Below are positions 37,103-49,400 of a stretch of 64,000 nucleotides of DNA, piece after piece; the first letter of the stretch is position 1, and each line of letters begins with the position of its first letter. The position numbers and the translations under genes are program-made. The DNA lies in contig JAMPIT010000379.1 in NCBI GenBank assembly GCA_026261815.1, forward strand, positions 9,188,001-9,252,000, written 5' to 3'. Under the pieces are notes generated by a model. The model had not been told where the DNA came from, made no database searches, and saw only the letters and a program-made list of their open reading frames with translations. The DNA comes from Monarcha castaneiventris obscurior. Lineage: Eukaryota; Chordata; Aves; Passeriformes; Monarchidae.

Positions 37103-37950
37103 ATGGCCGCGAAGTCGGACGGGCGGCGGAAGATGAAGAAGGGCGGCGAGGTGGCGTTCACGCCGCTGCAGAACTCCGAGCACTCGGGCTCCGTGCAGGC
37201 GCTGGCCCCGGGGTTGCCCGCCGGCGCCGGGCCGGGCGGCGGCAGCGACGACGACGAGGCGCCCGGGGGCGGGTGCTGCAGCGGCGGCGGCGGCGGGGAC
37301 GGCTCGGGCGGCGGCTCCCGGTGCTGCTGCTGCTGCTGCAGCGGCGGCAGAGGAGGAGACGGCGGAGGGGGCGGTGGCGGGGGCTCCCGGGGCTCGGGCG
37401 GGGGCTCGTCCTCCTTGTGCCTGCGGCTGGGCAGGGAGCAGCGGCGCTACTCGCTGTGGGACTGCCTCTGGATCCTGGCCGCCCTGGCCGTGTACTTCGC
37501 GGACGTGGGCACCGACATCTGGCTGGCGGTCGACTACTACCTGCGGGGCCAGCGCTGGTGGTTCGGGCTCACCCTATTCTTCGTGCTGCTGGGCTCCCTC
37601 TCCGTGCAGGTCTTCAGCTTCCGCTGGTTCGCGCACGACTTCAGCACCGAGGACAGCGCCGCCGCCGCCGCCGCCGCCGGGCACTGCCCCGCCGCCGAGA
37701 GCAAGCTGCTGGTGAGCAGCGGCTCCGCGGCCGCGGACATCGACGCCGCTCGCCCCAGCACGCCGCAGCGACAGGCGTCCACCGCCAGCAAGGGCAACGC
37801 CACCAACAGCAGCAGCAACAGCAGCAGCAACGCCGCCGGCAGCGGCGCCGCCGGTCCCCGCGCTGGCGGCGGCCGGTCCGCGTCCTGCGCCTTCTGCATC
37901 TGGCTCCTGCAGTCTCTCGTCCACATCCTGCAGCTGGGGCAGGTCTGGAG
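37103..37950 (+). CDS. XKR4: XK-related protein 4, coding exon 1
   Basis: This encodes the N-terminal 282 residues plus two bases of XKR4, a multi-pass plasma membrane protein of the XK/XKR family; XKR4, XKR8 and XKR9 are known as caspase-activated phospholipid scramblases. The start [20 protein letters not shown] and the run [18 protein letters not shown] are near-identical to mammalian XKR4 as I remember it. Residues 41-104 are a Gly-rich low-complexity region with six Cys (74-79). TM1 is about 118-146 (contains [17 protein letters not shown]) and TM2 about 152-173. A loop follows with Ala7 (186-192), [10 protein letters not shown] (217-226) and an Asn/Ser run (231-243). The next helix begins at [19 protein letters not shown]. 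The exon ends TGGAG|GTGAGG at phase 2, before the YF... expected next. Later exons, with the remaining helices and the caspase site, lie beyond the window. Confidence 0.97.
37322..37339 (+). repeat. TGC x6 trinucleotide run (Cys6) in XKR4
   Basis: Six perfect TGC codons encode Cys 74-79 within the Gly-rich region. Mammalian XKR4 has a similar Cys run at this place (recalled), so the run is an old feature whose length may vary. Confidence 0.9.
37658..37678 (+). repeat. GCC x7 run (Ala7) in XKR4
   Basis: Seven perfect GCC codons encode Ala 186-192 in the loop after TM2, just behind the conserved HDFSTEDS motif. Confidence 0.92.
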
Positions 37951-40900
37951 GTGAGGAGCAGGGCGAGGGCGGTGCGGAGGCCGGGGCTTGAGCCCCTGGC
38001 CGCGGGAGAGCGTGCCCGGCCGAGGGCGGGACTGCGCCCGGCGAGCGGCCGCCTGCCCCGCCTCGGGGTCCCTCTTCGGGACAGCGCTCCCTGGCCCGCC
38101 GGGCCGTCGGGGTGACCGGGATCCCGCGGGGCTGAGCGGGCGCGGGGTGCCGAGGGCAGCCCGCCGGGTCCCGGAGCGTCCTGCGCTGCACGGTGGCCGC
38201 CGCCCCGGGAGGCTCCCGGCTGCCTCCAGCCCGCGCAGCGCCAGGTGCCCAGGACCTCCTGGGAAACCTGCGCCGGAGGCTCGGTAAAATAAGGGAACCG
38301 GCCTGGAAAAGGGGACGTACCCCGGTAATGCACATCTCCTGGTCTCCTCACATGTGGCCAGGACACCTTTGCCGCCAGCAGGGAACTTCACTGGCAGTGA
38401 AGAGTTACTTTCCAGTAACGCCCTGCTGCTGGGTTTTGAGATTTATGTGTACGTATGCTGCAAACAGTCATCTCTTTCATGTGCATATCCATTTTCTATA
38501 TATGTGATGTATTAAAGGAATGTCTTCTAAATCAAACTTTTGAGTAGCAGTTCTCAAAACCATCTGCAAGCGACGTACTGTGCGTTATGGAAAGGATGTG
38601 CTGAAGTAGGTTGTGAAAGGCACTTGCTGAAAAAGGAGATGACATCATAGTTTTCAAAAGTAAAGTTTTCCTTCAATTTTAGCAAATTTCTGGGAAAAAT
38701 TCATATGGAGGCTGAATGCCCTGCAAATACATTTAGTGCTGCCTGAAAAGTGCAGAGTTCAGAAGGCATAGTGTATAAAGAGGTAAAACATTCATATTGA
38801 ATTTTGGAAGATAGATGCTGTGTTGAAGAAGGTCATGTAGTAGGTCAAATGCACTAAAGCAACAGCTGAAAATACCTTTTGGGTTTCTTGTCTGATGAAT
38901 GGAAAGAAATTATGTCATCCTTCTGTTTTGGAAACACTGGGGACTATTCAGGATTACTTCACTGGAGAGTTTAATTTGTTGTTGCTGTAAACTTCTAATG
39001 CTGGCACTTTTGATATCCATCTCATCCTTTTGGGCAAAGACAGTCATTTGCTCTGTTAGTGCAGTATCCAGTACAGCTCAGTTCTGCTTGTGGCCCTTAA
39101 GCATCAAGGAGTCCAAGTGCTGCTAGATAATTGACCAAAGATCTTAGTATGCCAGAACTAAGTATCTTTCCCTTTCCAGAGTATTTGATTCATTGTAACA
39201 AATACAATTTCCTAAACTTGTGAAACTAACTCAAAGTTACAAATATGCTTGTATTAACAATGACATTACTTGAGAGGGAAGCAGAATTTTGAACAAAAAG
39301 TGATGCTTTGTTTCGGATCTTGAACACTTGTATGCTCCGTTATGTTCTGCTTTCACACTTGTTTAACAGAAGTTTAGGACTTTCTGAATGTGATGGTTTT
39401 TGTGTAATGTTTAGTCCCCACCCTGTAGAGATAGAAAAGTAAGTACAGTGGCTGAAATTGTACTTAGAAATTCATGTTGATAGTCATACACATAGAAGTC
39501 AAACAGTGTGGATCATGCTGAGTGACGCAGAAGAGAGTTTTACAAGGTCTGGTGTCACGACTCTGTGTTGGAGAACACAAAGAGCAGGGAGGGCTGTGGG
39601 TGGAGCAGGGTGGGATCCGATACAGTACAGCACTTCTGTCAGATGAGGTGTCTGGGATTTGGAGCTCTCCAGCTGCTTGCTTTTTCATGAAGCACAGTGT
39701 CTTTTAACATAAGATTTGCTCCTTGTAAGAGCACCTAGTCCTCTATATTTAAAGCTAGATGAGTTTCTTTTGATCATAGGTAGCTTTTCTTCATGTTTTA
39801 TGTGCAGCAGTGTAAGACTACCAGAATATTAAACTGATGAGGCATGTTAGGGCGTTATTTATGGTTTAACCTGTTACACTTTTTTTTTAATATTTTTTTA
39901 TACTTTTCTTTTTTTCAGTGAAATAGAGCCATCAAGTTGCTTATCTGTCAGTAACTTTGTAATATTTATTTGCAGTTTTCCACAAACCTAAAAGTTTTTT
40001 GGTCAGCAATATGGAGTGTTTCATATCAGCACTTCATAATTGATTTAAGTGGCTCCATTTTATTTCCCTACATATATTCCTGTTTAAGGAGAGCCTTTGG
40101 AGGCATCTAGAGCTAATAATCAGCACCAAAGAGGAGAGGTCACATCAAACCCTGAGAAACTCTGTACATAAGCGTGGTGTCAGAACTAACATGGTCTGTA
40201 GAAAATTTCTGTAAAATAATATCTCTGATCAGACACTTAATAGTTGAGAACTTTTGCTCCATAGTGTAACTGCGCTCAAGCACTGGCTTGAGCAAATAGC
40301 TCAAGCTATTTAGGCTGAGAGATGATCCAAAGTGTTTTCCAGTTGCCTGTGTTTGGAGACTGGCTCCTTCTTTGACACAGCTGAACAGACCATGCTGGCT
40401 GAGTGAGCACCACAAGTGCACACGGGGTGGGGTCACCATCAGTTGACAAAACCTTTGTTCTGTGCCTCTCATTACATTTCTTCTTAGCTTTCATATTTTT
40501 CCTTCTCTTTTTCTTTTGCCCCTGGTTAAAGCTCTCCTGTAACTGCATTTAAGTTTTCTGTTACTTATTGCACTGAATATCCCACAAGTAAAAATGACAG
40601 TAATATGTCTGTCATTTCTCTATCCGGGAATGAGGAGAAAGTTTGCTTGTGCCTGATTCTCAAGATACTGAAATTGGTGATCATTCTGGTTTTGTGTGGT
40701 ATTTATTGTCTTCTGTCTCCTCTTAAAATGAATTGAATCTTGAGGTCTTCAATTTTCCTTTATTTGTCCCATTGCCAAAGGTTTTGGGGGCAACTGTGTC
40801 AACTTCTTATTTAAGGAAGCCATCCTGAGGAATGAGCGGTACAACTGACAATCCCAATGTTCTTAATATTCTTGAATTAAGTAAAAAAATGTGTAAAAAT

Positions 40901-43900
40901 GTGTTTTTAGTGATTAGTTCTGTCAGAATTACTTTTAACAATTTCAAAGCTTTTCCTTTGAGATTAATTTTTTGTTTACAAATATACTGAAAGCCAGATC
41001 ATTGAAAATGATTATGTGTTAATTTTAACTAAAATGTGCTAATGGGAAATGAATGAGGTCTTTAATGCGGCATGGAACAATGCTAGAAGTAGGCAATCTA
41101 AAATTACTAAGACAGTTTTTATTCCTAGAGTGTGAAAAAGGGGAGCTGCAGGAGCAGCTAAGCTGCCAATCAGTTCTGAATAAAAATGTAATTTTTTTTT
41201 CTTTTGAAATTGGTATAACTTCCCCCCCCCCCAAAAAAACCCCTACAGAATACCAAATTCCTCCTTTTTGAAGAATATTTTTTCCCCCTCTGGGGTTTGA
41301 CTTTTCACAGACTTCTTGATAACACTGTCCACCTGTTAAAATACCAGTGTAGTCTCTGAGGATCTGCTTGCCACAGCAGAATGCAGCTACTAGGCATTTG
41401 TTGGCAGCTAATTTCATGTTAAAATATGACCATTGATGAGAATCTGCCTTCAGAGACAGACACAGATACATTTCCTTATCCTTACTTCCAGTGTGTTCTG
41501 CTTTTTACCAATATATGGGCATGGAAGCTATCCTATGGAGCCCTCTTCTCCCAAGTGTGTGCTGTAAGAGACCTCTCTTATTTTTAGCAGACTCTGGCAG
41601 GTACAAGCAGGATGTAATGCACAGGGTCTTTCTATCCCATTCAAAGGAAAAAATGGAAGTGGATGCTTTAATTGATAGTCTGTAAGGACTATGTAGATGT
41701 ATATGGGCCAGAAGGATTCAGATAAACTATTGCCCTTTGAGCCTGACCTGAGAATATATAACCATTGCCCTTGAGTATCCCTTTGATTCACTAAACTTCC
41801 CAGGCTTAGCTGTGACTTTCAGATTTTGCAGTGGATAGCAGGACTTGGTGACTGGGTGTAAGAGATCATAGCGTTCACTTGGCAACTGTGGAGCTGGTTG
41901 AGTTCCTTAAAAATTTTTTTCTGGCTGAGGTTCCTTTGGTCTGGCAGGATCAGAAAGCCATGCTCCTGAAGCTGAGTAAAGGGATCCCGAGAGTCAGCCC
42001 TGGGGAGAGTGCGGGTTGTGGGAAGTTGGGTGAGCAAGAGGAGGAGACTGGAGGACTTGCTGGTGCCCATCTTGTGGTGTCTGGAAAGCAAGAAGTAGCT
42101 CCCTGAGACAACTCTTGTGCCTTGCAGCAGGGTGGTGTGAGCAGGCTGCCTTGGTGCTCCGAGTGCTTGGGAGTTCCCACTGCGTCTGTCATTTTGTCTG
42201 AAAGGCTGCAGTCAACGTGCCTGAAAGGGAACTATCAAGCTTCTGCAGCTAACAAGGCCAGAGGAAGGGTGAATCATTGGAAAGAAGAGGACTGGAAATT
42301 ACTCTTTTAAATTATTTCTGGATATACTGCAATACTGAGATGATTAAGTGTTTCCCTCTCAGCAGAGTGAGGGGGTTTGACCGAGACTTCCTAGCTCTGT
42401 GGGAAACCACCTAGGGAAGGAGGAGGAGACACCAAGTTAATTACTTGTTTTTCCAGGTGGCATTGTCCAGGACAGTTGTCTGTTCCAAAGTGGGTCTTGT
42501 TCCCTGACAAATAATGCTATGGTTTAGCTATATCTGTTTATGTGTATAACTATGAAGCCATTATTTTCCTTATCCTTCCTGGTTCTTATTCAGAAAAAAA
42601 AAGGAGTTGGAGCAAGGTTGTAAAGGTGATGCTGGATTCTGAGACCAGGGTGAGTTGTAATTTCTCTGGTGCCCTGTGAAAACATTTTTCACAGGTCTGG
42701 ATCATCTGCCAAAGAAATGTCATTGCTTATGCTCATAACCTTCACCTCTGCAATCATTTGATGCGCTTAGAAGTTAAAGAAAAAAAGGGAAATGGTGTCT
42801 ACCCTTCATGTGAGAAATCCTTGCAACTTTTTCAGGTGCTCACCATTGAGCATGACTGGCCCCCTAAACTGGAAGTGTGAGCAAGGTAGTTCAAATTAAG
42901 AAAAACCTCATCAGTATTAACTCAGCTTGACTCCAAACTTAAATAGGTTCATTTCTTTTTGCACTTTTGGTCTACATAGTGGTTTTGACAGTTTTGTTCG
43001 GCAGCAGTGTAGGAGTTTGGTGTAGTTATGTGGTCAATAATTCCAGCTGCCATTGGACTTCACACAAAGATGTGATAATATCTCAATCTGACACCAGGTT
43101 TTCTCACTGTTTTGAAATCTGTCAGATAATTTGTCACATGGAGCCCAAATTTATGAATCATAGCCATTTCCTAGACAAGATTATTGCATATCCTCCCCAT
43201 CTGTCTCTAAGTGTAGTGAAATGCTGCCACTCAGCAATGCCATATTTCTTTTATTGAGTTACTGCAGGGCGTGAGTTAAAGTCCTACTGAGTAACTATTT
43301 TGCTTGCTGTATCTTTAGGTCTCAGGAAAGGTTATGGGCTGTCAGAAACAGGAATAAAGTTGTTGGGTTTTTTTCCCTCTCAGCAGGATTAGAAGGGGCA
43401 GCCCACCCTGTAAGTGGCCTGACCACATTTAAACTTTTGGTAATATATTCAGCAGAATAAATATTAAAAATTTTTTATTTTTTCTTTTCTTTTTTTCTTC
43501 TTTTTTTTTTTTTTCTGAAGACAGTGGTATGCAGATGAAGTCTGTGCCTTTCATATTTTTTTGGAAACACAGAAGTGAAGCTGTACTATGTTCTTAAAAG
43601 TCTCTTACAAGTCTGCATACAAATCAGATTTGGTATTCAGTTTATTCTAATAACCTTAGCTATGTGTAAAAGATGCTGATGTACTTTAGAAGAAAGATAC
43701 TGTATGTTAATAATTAACAAGCGTTCTCTCTGTAGAGAATATTTATCAGTTACATAAGTTTTCAGATTTTCAAAGGACTGCTTAAGCACTAATATTTCTG
43801 ATCACTCAATTGGCTTAGTAGGAGAACTAATATTTTATACACAGAATGCTTTCTAGAAACTTATACTGGGGGAAGAATTTATATTTGCCTTTTTCCAAGA

Positions 43901-46214
43901 GTGGAAAATTGGTAAGATTGCAAGGGTTTGTGTTTCAGAGGATTTCATGTCACCATATATAGATATTATTCTAGAGTCCTCTGATGCTGTGAAGGAATGA
44001 CTAAATGGACATACCATGAATTCAAAGAAATGCTTCAAATTATAATTTGTTTCTAAATGTTATAAACTTGCAGAAAGTTCTTGAAACCAAATGAGGGATT
44101 TTTTTGTTGTTTTTGTATTTTATTAAAATTTCTGTTACTTACATCAGGGAAAGGTCAGTTTGCATGTTCACAGCTCTTGTGGGAAAGCAAAAAAGTGTAA
44201 TATCATGGCATGATCTGTAGCCTCAGTTATCCTCCTTTATTCTTCAGGTTATTTACATCACAGTTTTACTTGTTCAGGAGAGTATTCTCCTTGTCAGCTG
44301 GCTTAGTCCTTAATATTTGTCCATAAGTACTGACTTGGCCACAAAGACACAAAAGCTCTAATAAAACTAAAATTAAATCAATTCCTATGTCACTTACAAC
44401 AGTGTTACCTTGTTCTTCTGTCTCTCTGTTCCAATTAAGTAGCTTTTAATGTATAGCAGATAAATCACAACAGTGACTTACATTTTCAGTAAACAGGTTG
44501 TTTGGGAGGGATTTATCAGGCGCAGACTAAATCAATAGCTCTTTTGCTTGCACTTCAAGTAGAAAATTTTGGTTGCTAAAGTATATTTACAAAATGGTGC
44601 CTTTTTTGCCAATTTTAGCACAGCTGTCAGTTGTATGCATTGTGTCAAGTGGACAGATAGGCATGGAAGGGGCAAACAGGCTATAAAAAGAACTGCTTCA
44701 ATTTACTTGATTTTTAAAGTGAAAGGAGGCTGGTATAAAAGAGCACATGAGGGAGAACTGAGGGAGCCTGTAGAAAAGGAAACATGTTCTGAAAAGGCAT
44801 GGGAATAGCAGTTAATCCTCCTAACTATGTACCTAACTCCAGTTTATTTCCTTTCAGCCACTGACCACAGAGGGATTATTTGAATAATTTCCTAAGAGAC
44901 TGCTTGAGAAACTGTAGAAGTAGGCAGGAAAACAGAAGAGTTGTATGTCTGGGAAAACTCACAGCAAAAATGTCAGATACACAGAGAAAATGCTAGATAA
45001 ACTCTCACTGCAGTGAGTATTCATCTGAACAAAGATAAATAAAAATGTGAGATATCAGCCTGGCATAAGCTGACAGGAAAGAGAGTACTCTAAAACATCT
45101 TTTCATAAATTTTAGAATTAAAAAATAATAGGTCTTGGGTATATATTTTTCCAAGAGATTTTACCTGAATTTTCTGACAACCATAACAAGAATTATCATC
45201 TCCCCGTGAGCTCTGATTGCTGAAGTGGTTTCTTATCACTCTCCTTCTCATTCTGTTTCCCTGCCTGAATGGCTGAAATGGGTTATAATGTACTTTTCCC
45301 CCCAAGATAAAATAATTGCTATAACATGTTATGATTTTCATTACTTTTCCTTTGACAACAAGCCTGTGCTGTTCAGTATGTTCATGGTATAAGGCTTGTG
45401 TGGTGAGCCACATAAATCTTTTTGATTGGCAGGGATAATCAGTGGGGGTGGTTAAAGTTATCAATCACAAATGATTTGATGTCACGAGTTGGAGCACATG
45501 GAGCAAGACTATTTTGTGGGGTGTTTTCAGGGGAATTTTAGCAGCCAATGATACAATAGGGAAACTAACTACTTTTTGTTCTTCTGAAGTTGGAAGGTGT
45601 GACCTAGACAAGACTAATGTACCAAGGGTGGCACCAGCTGCTTTAGAGAAAAAGCAGATGTTTTATGGTGAATATAAAGTGAATTAACCTATGGATGGAT
45701 GGACAGTTTTCCTTATCTCTATCCGCTGTTATATATCAGATTGATTTCTGCCCTTAAAAATGGAGGTTAGCATTGCCACAGTTTTCAACATTACTCACTT
45801 TAATGGGATTTTTTCATGTAAACATCTATTCTAGGATCCTGCCAACTTCTCTGAGTGGTGTTTTTTTCCATCTATAGTGCATAGGATCAGTACATTTCTT
45901 CTTGCAGGTCCAAGGAAAATACCTTTAAATATCAAGCACCAGACATCAGAGAGATCTACACATGCATAGAAAGCAATGAAAGCTGCTATGCTGATATTTT
46001 CACCATTTAATAGTGGCTTGGGAATGATAAGCTTTGTCATTATAAATGTGTGTGAGCTTTTATCTAAAAGAAGGGTATGGATGGAGTTGTGTCTTTTCTT
46101 ATTTTTCTTCAACCCTAATCTTTATAGGCTCACTTTATATGGAAATATTTCTCTGAGACAGATCTATAATAGGACTTTGCTCTGAAAGCAGAATTTAGAT
46201 ATTCTTCAGGCATA
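37951..46214 (+). other. XKR4 intron 1, first part
   Basis: Starts at GTGAGGAGCAGG. The first 380 bp are still CpG-rich; from about 38400 the sequence is AT-rich. No exon is recognised. A C11-A7-C4 run lies at 41222-41243 and T-rich tracts at 43465-43515. GC-richer patches at 39500-39690 and 41860-42240 contain open frames without recognisable products. Confidence 0.7.
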
Positions 46215-46469
46215 TAGACCTGAAAAGATGACCTAGAAAATTTGGCTTAACAGCCTTGTAAGGAAAACTTTTTTACTGTGTGTGTGACAGAGCACTGGAG
46301 CAAACTGCCCAAAAAGTTGTGGAGTCTCCTTCTCTGGAGATATTCAAAACATGCCAGAATGTTATCCTGTGCAACTTGCTCTATGAACTTGATTTAGCAG
46401 AGGACTTGAACTAGATGGTCTCCAGAGGTCCCTTCCCACCCCAAATATTGTTATTCTGTGATTCTGTAT
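46215..46469 (+). mobile_element. CR1 LINE 3' fragment, plus strand, in XKR4 intron 1
   Basis: CR1 3'-end landmarks are present in order: GGAGCAAACTGCCCA, GTTGTGGAGTCTCCTTCTC, GGAGATATTCAAAAC, AACTAGATGGTCTCCAGAGG and CCTTCCCACCCCAA. The tail is TTATTCTGTGATTCTGTA. The copy is about 250 bp long and diverged. Confidence 0.94.
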
Positions 46470-49400
46470 AAAATTACTTGAGGAAGTTAAACATAATGGA
46501 TCATCATGTTCAACTTGAAAGTCACCTAGAGGCTTGTATTCCTGCATTTTAGCTGTGTCCAGAACCTCCCCAGCACACACAGCCTGAGTTCCTCCTCATT
46601 TAAGCCCACTGCAAAACAGATGCTAGGCTGCAGCAGCACCAAAATTCCTTAGTGGATCCAGTTGGCAAGCATTGTTTAAATCTGCTTTATGAGCAATGAT
46701 GAGCTTATATCCCCTACAAATATTGCTGACTCTGCCTTGTTTTATAGTGCTGGAGAAATGCCCCTCGTGATTTGCTCAGGTTTTAGGAGATTTGAGTCCA
46801 CTGCCCTTTCCAGCTGTGAGGGGTCAGTTCTTGTCTCCCTGAGTGGTTTCTGCACTGATGTTTAGGCAAGGCTGGATGGGGACATTTACTGCCCTTCCTG
46901 CTGGAGCTGTGACATAACACTGACAGAAATGTCATGTTTGTGAGGCCACAGACGAAGACCTAATAGGACATTGTAATGACACCAAAACTAGATTTCCATG
47001 TCTTTCTTCCTTACTGCTTAATTAATTTTTTTCTACCTTTTTCCACCCTTTAACCTTCCCTCTTTCTCTTACCCTAAAAGTACACACCAGTATTTGTGTT
47101 TACAAACACTGATTCTTCGTGTACAGTAAAACCACAAAGAGCACCGTAACACAGATCTCCATGAAAATGCCTGCTTAGCTTGTAAGAGTAGCTCCAGATG
47201 AATGGAAATAGCTGAAGGATTGGTTTATTCATTTTTTCATCAACCTTTCTTTGTTATACATAATCAAACTTAGAAAAAGAGATATAAGAAAGCTGTTTTT
47301 GATGTGTACACCCAGGAGTTGTTTCACACTTTTGCTCTGCAAGTTCTTGCAAAAGTGAATTAAATAGCAATATAAAAAATGCACTTTAAAAATTGCTTGA
47401 TTCCCTGGTTCTTGCTCTGAGCTGATTTCCTGATAACATTTTTCTTGTTGATTTTTATCAATGTAAGCAGAAGTTTTGTGGCTGAAATAAAACCCTGTTT
47501 TCATGTCCCGGCTTCTTATTTATCAACTCACCTCAAGCTACACAGCAAGTGGAGCCCAGCTTTTCAGTATGCATGATTTTGGTTGTCTTTTGGTTGCCTT
47601 TAGTCTGCGTTTCAGAAATTAAGAACTGCACCTCCCTTTTACTTTCATTGGAGTAGAGCTTTTTATAATATTTTTCTTAAAATAGAAGGATATTTAAAGT
47701 GGCTCAATTTGGGCAGTCAAAAGCAGAGCATACTTCTGAAGATGTTATTCTTTTTTGATCTAGTACATATTTGCAGTCTATGGATATTATGAAGCCTTAT
47801 TTCTGTAATATACTTTGAGATATTCAGATGGAAAATGACCTAGGTAGAAACAATTCAAAACCAATCATCATTTCATTGTGTCTGTCAAAACATGTTTTAA
47901 GTTAAACATGTGAAAACATGAGCACCTCTCTATAATGGACAGTGTTGGGCTATTAAAGTAAGATTTTATTGTTTTAAAGATTTCTTTCTACAAGACTTTA
48001 AGCTTATTGCACCCAGAATATGCTATATAGCTTAAAAAAAGTTCTGTCCTTCACCCCATTTCCTTCACGTACTACTTTTGCTGCTCCAAGTTAGTTCATC
48101 CCCTCTTCTTTTGAGCTGTTTTCCTTACTTGTTAGGAAATTGCTTATTTTCTGATCTGGATCCAACATGCCGTGGAAAAAAATGGTGTAAAATAACAAGG
48201 GTCAGGAATTTTTCTAAACAAAGTGGAGGTGCTAGAATCAACTTCAACCTGAAGCTTCCAAGCACTGGACATTTCAGCTCCAGAAACAATGACATGTAGG
48301 GGTGATAGCAGGCAAATAGGCTGAGGAGAGAACATTTCCAGTAGTACTGGTGGAAACTGGACTCAATACAGAATTATTGAAAAAAACCATAAATGTAAAC
48401 AGAGCTCATAGAATATTAAATGAAGATGTTCTGTAAGTAAATATTGGGTGCTTATAGAGGATTTACCCAAGTGAAGCCAAATGCAGCACAGAGGATAATT
48501 AATGTGGCAGAGAGAACTCGATAATAACGGCTTTGAACTTTTACAATAGTGCATTAATGCATGTGTCAAAAGGAGGGATTGCATTTACAGTCAACAACCA
48601 TTTGTTAGCAATTTTTACCATACAGGCAAATTAAGAACTCATGATAACATTGTATGAAAATTACCTTTCTGAACTGAGGACTGTGTTTGGTCCTTAAGTA
48701 TGCTATTCATTATTTTTTTCTGTACCTAAAAAATAAAATTTTGGACATGTACATTTTCCTATAACCTGTCTTCATTCTCTTTGTGTCACTTTTGTGGAAG
48801 AGCTACTCCATTAATAATCCAATTGGGTTAGAGAATTAATTAGTTATTGGGAGTGTTCTCTTCATGGTTGGATTAAATCAAGAGGTCTGCTGAGAGAAGT
48901 AGCATAGAGTGCAAAATAAGTCACCCCATCATCAGTTCCTGAGTACATCTCAGAAGAGGCTGACTCAGCCCCTCATGATGGGTTTGGAGAAGCAGAACAT
49001 GAAATCCCAGGAACTGTGAAGGCTGCAATGGAAAGTTGAAATGTACCAGTTCCTTTGTCAGTTTGGACTGGTTACTCTTGTGCTGTCAGGTAGACTGAGA
49101 ATTTTGGCTTGTTTTGTGACTTTGAGGATACTTTGCACTCATCAGTGTAAAAGTACAGCTCCTTTAGAGAGTGAATGCTGGTCTCATAACCAAGCTGTGC
49201 CTGAGACAGCCCAGAGCAAGTCTTTAATCTTTGTGTATCCTTTCCTCTTCCAGTGGTACTTATTAACAGCTTCCAGCCTCACCCATGGTGAAAAGGTGGC
49301 AAGATGGAAGAGGGTTCTGTTCCTCTAAAAACTTCCTAGAACAGCAGGAGGGTGATACTATGTGCAAGTTTGGGGATACTTCTGTAAGAGAAGTAATGAG

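Larger units (their letters stand above)
35590..38330 (+). promoter_or_regulatory. XKR4: XKR4 CpG island and promoter region
   Basis: This 2.7-kb stretch is very GC- and CpG-rich against an AT-rich background and surrounds XKR4 coding exon 1. Upstream of the ATG there are repeated GC boxes (GGGCGG/CCGCCC) and an AP-1-like TGAGTCAC (35987-35994). A palindrome-like GGATGAGGTCATCC lies at about 36662-36675, followed by CAGCTG. A G-run cluster sits at 36721-36751. A weak TATA-like GGATAAAGG at about 37046 lies some 55 bp before the ATG, so transcription could start close to the coding sequence; there may also be dispersed starts. The long open frames on both strands here are products of base composition, not genes. 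Confidence 0.88.

Noticed and set aside
35957..38391. Long open frames of 200-320 codons on both strands around the XKR4 start
   Set aside because: They are Pro/Arg/Gly/Ala-rich frames typical of CpG islands. They overlap the real XKR4 exon in other frames and show no domains.
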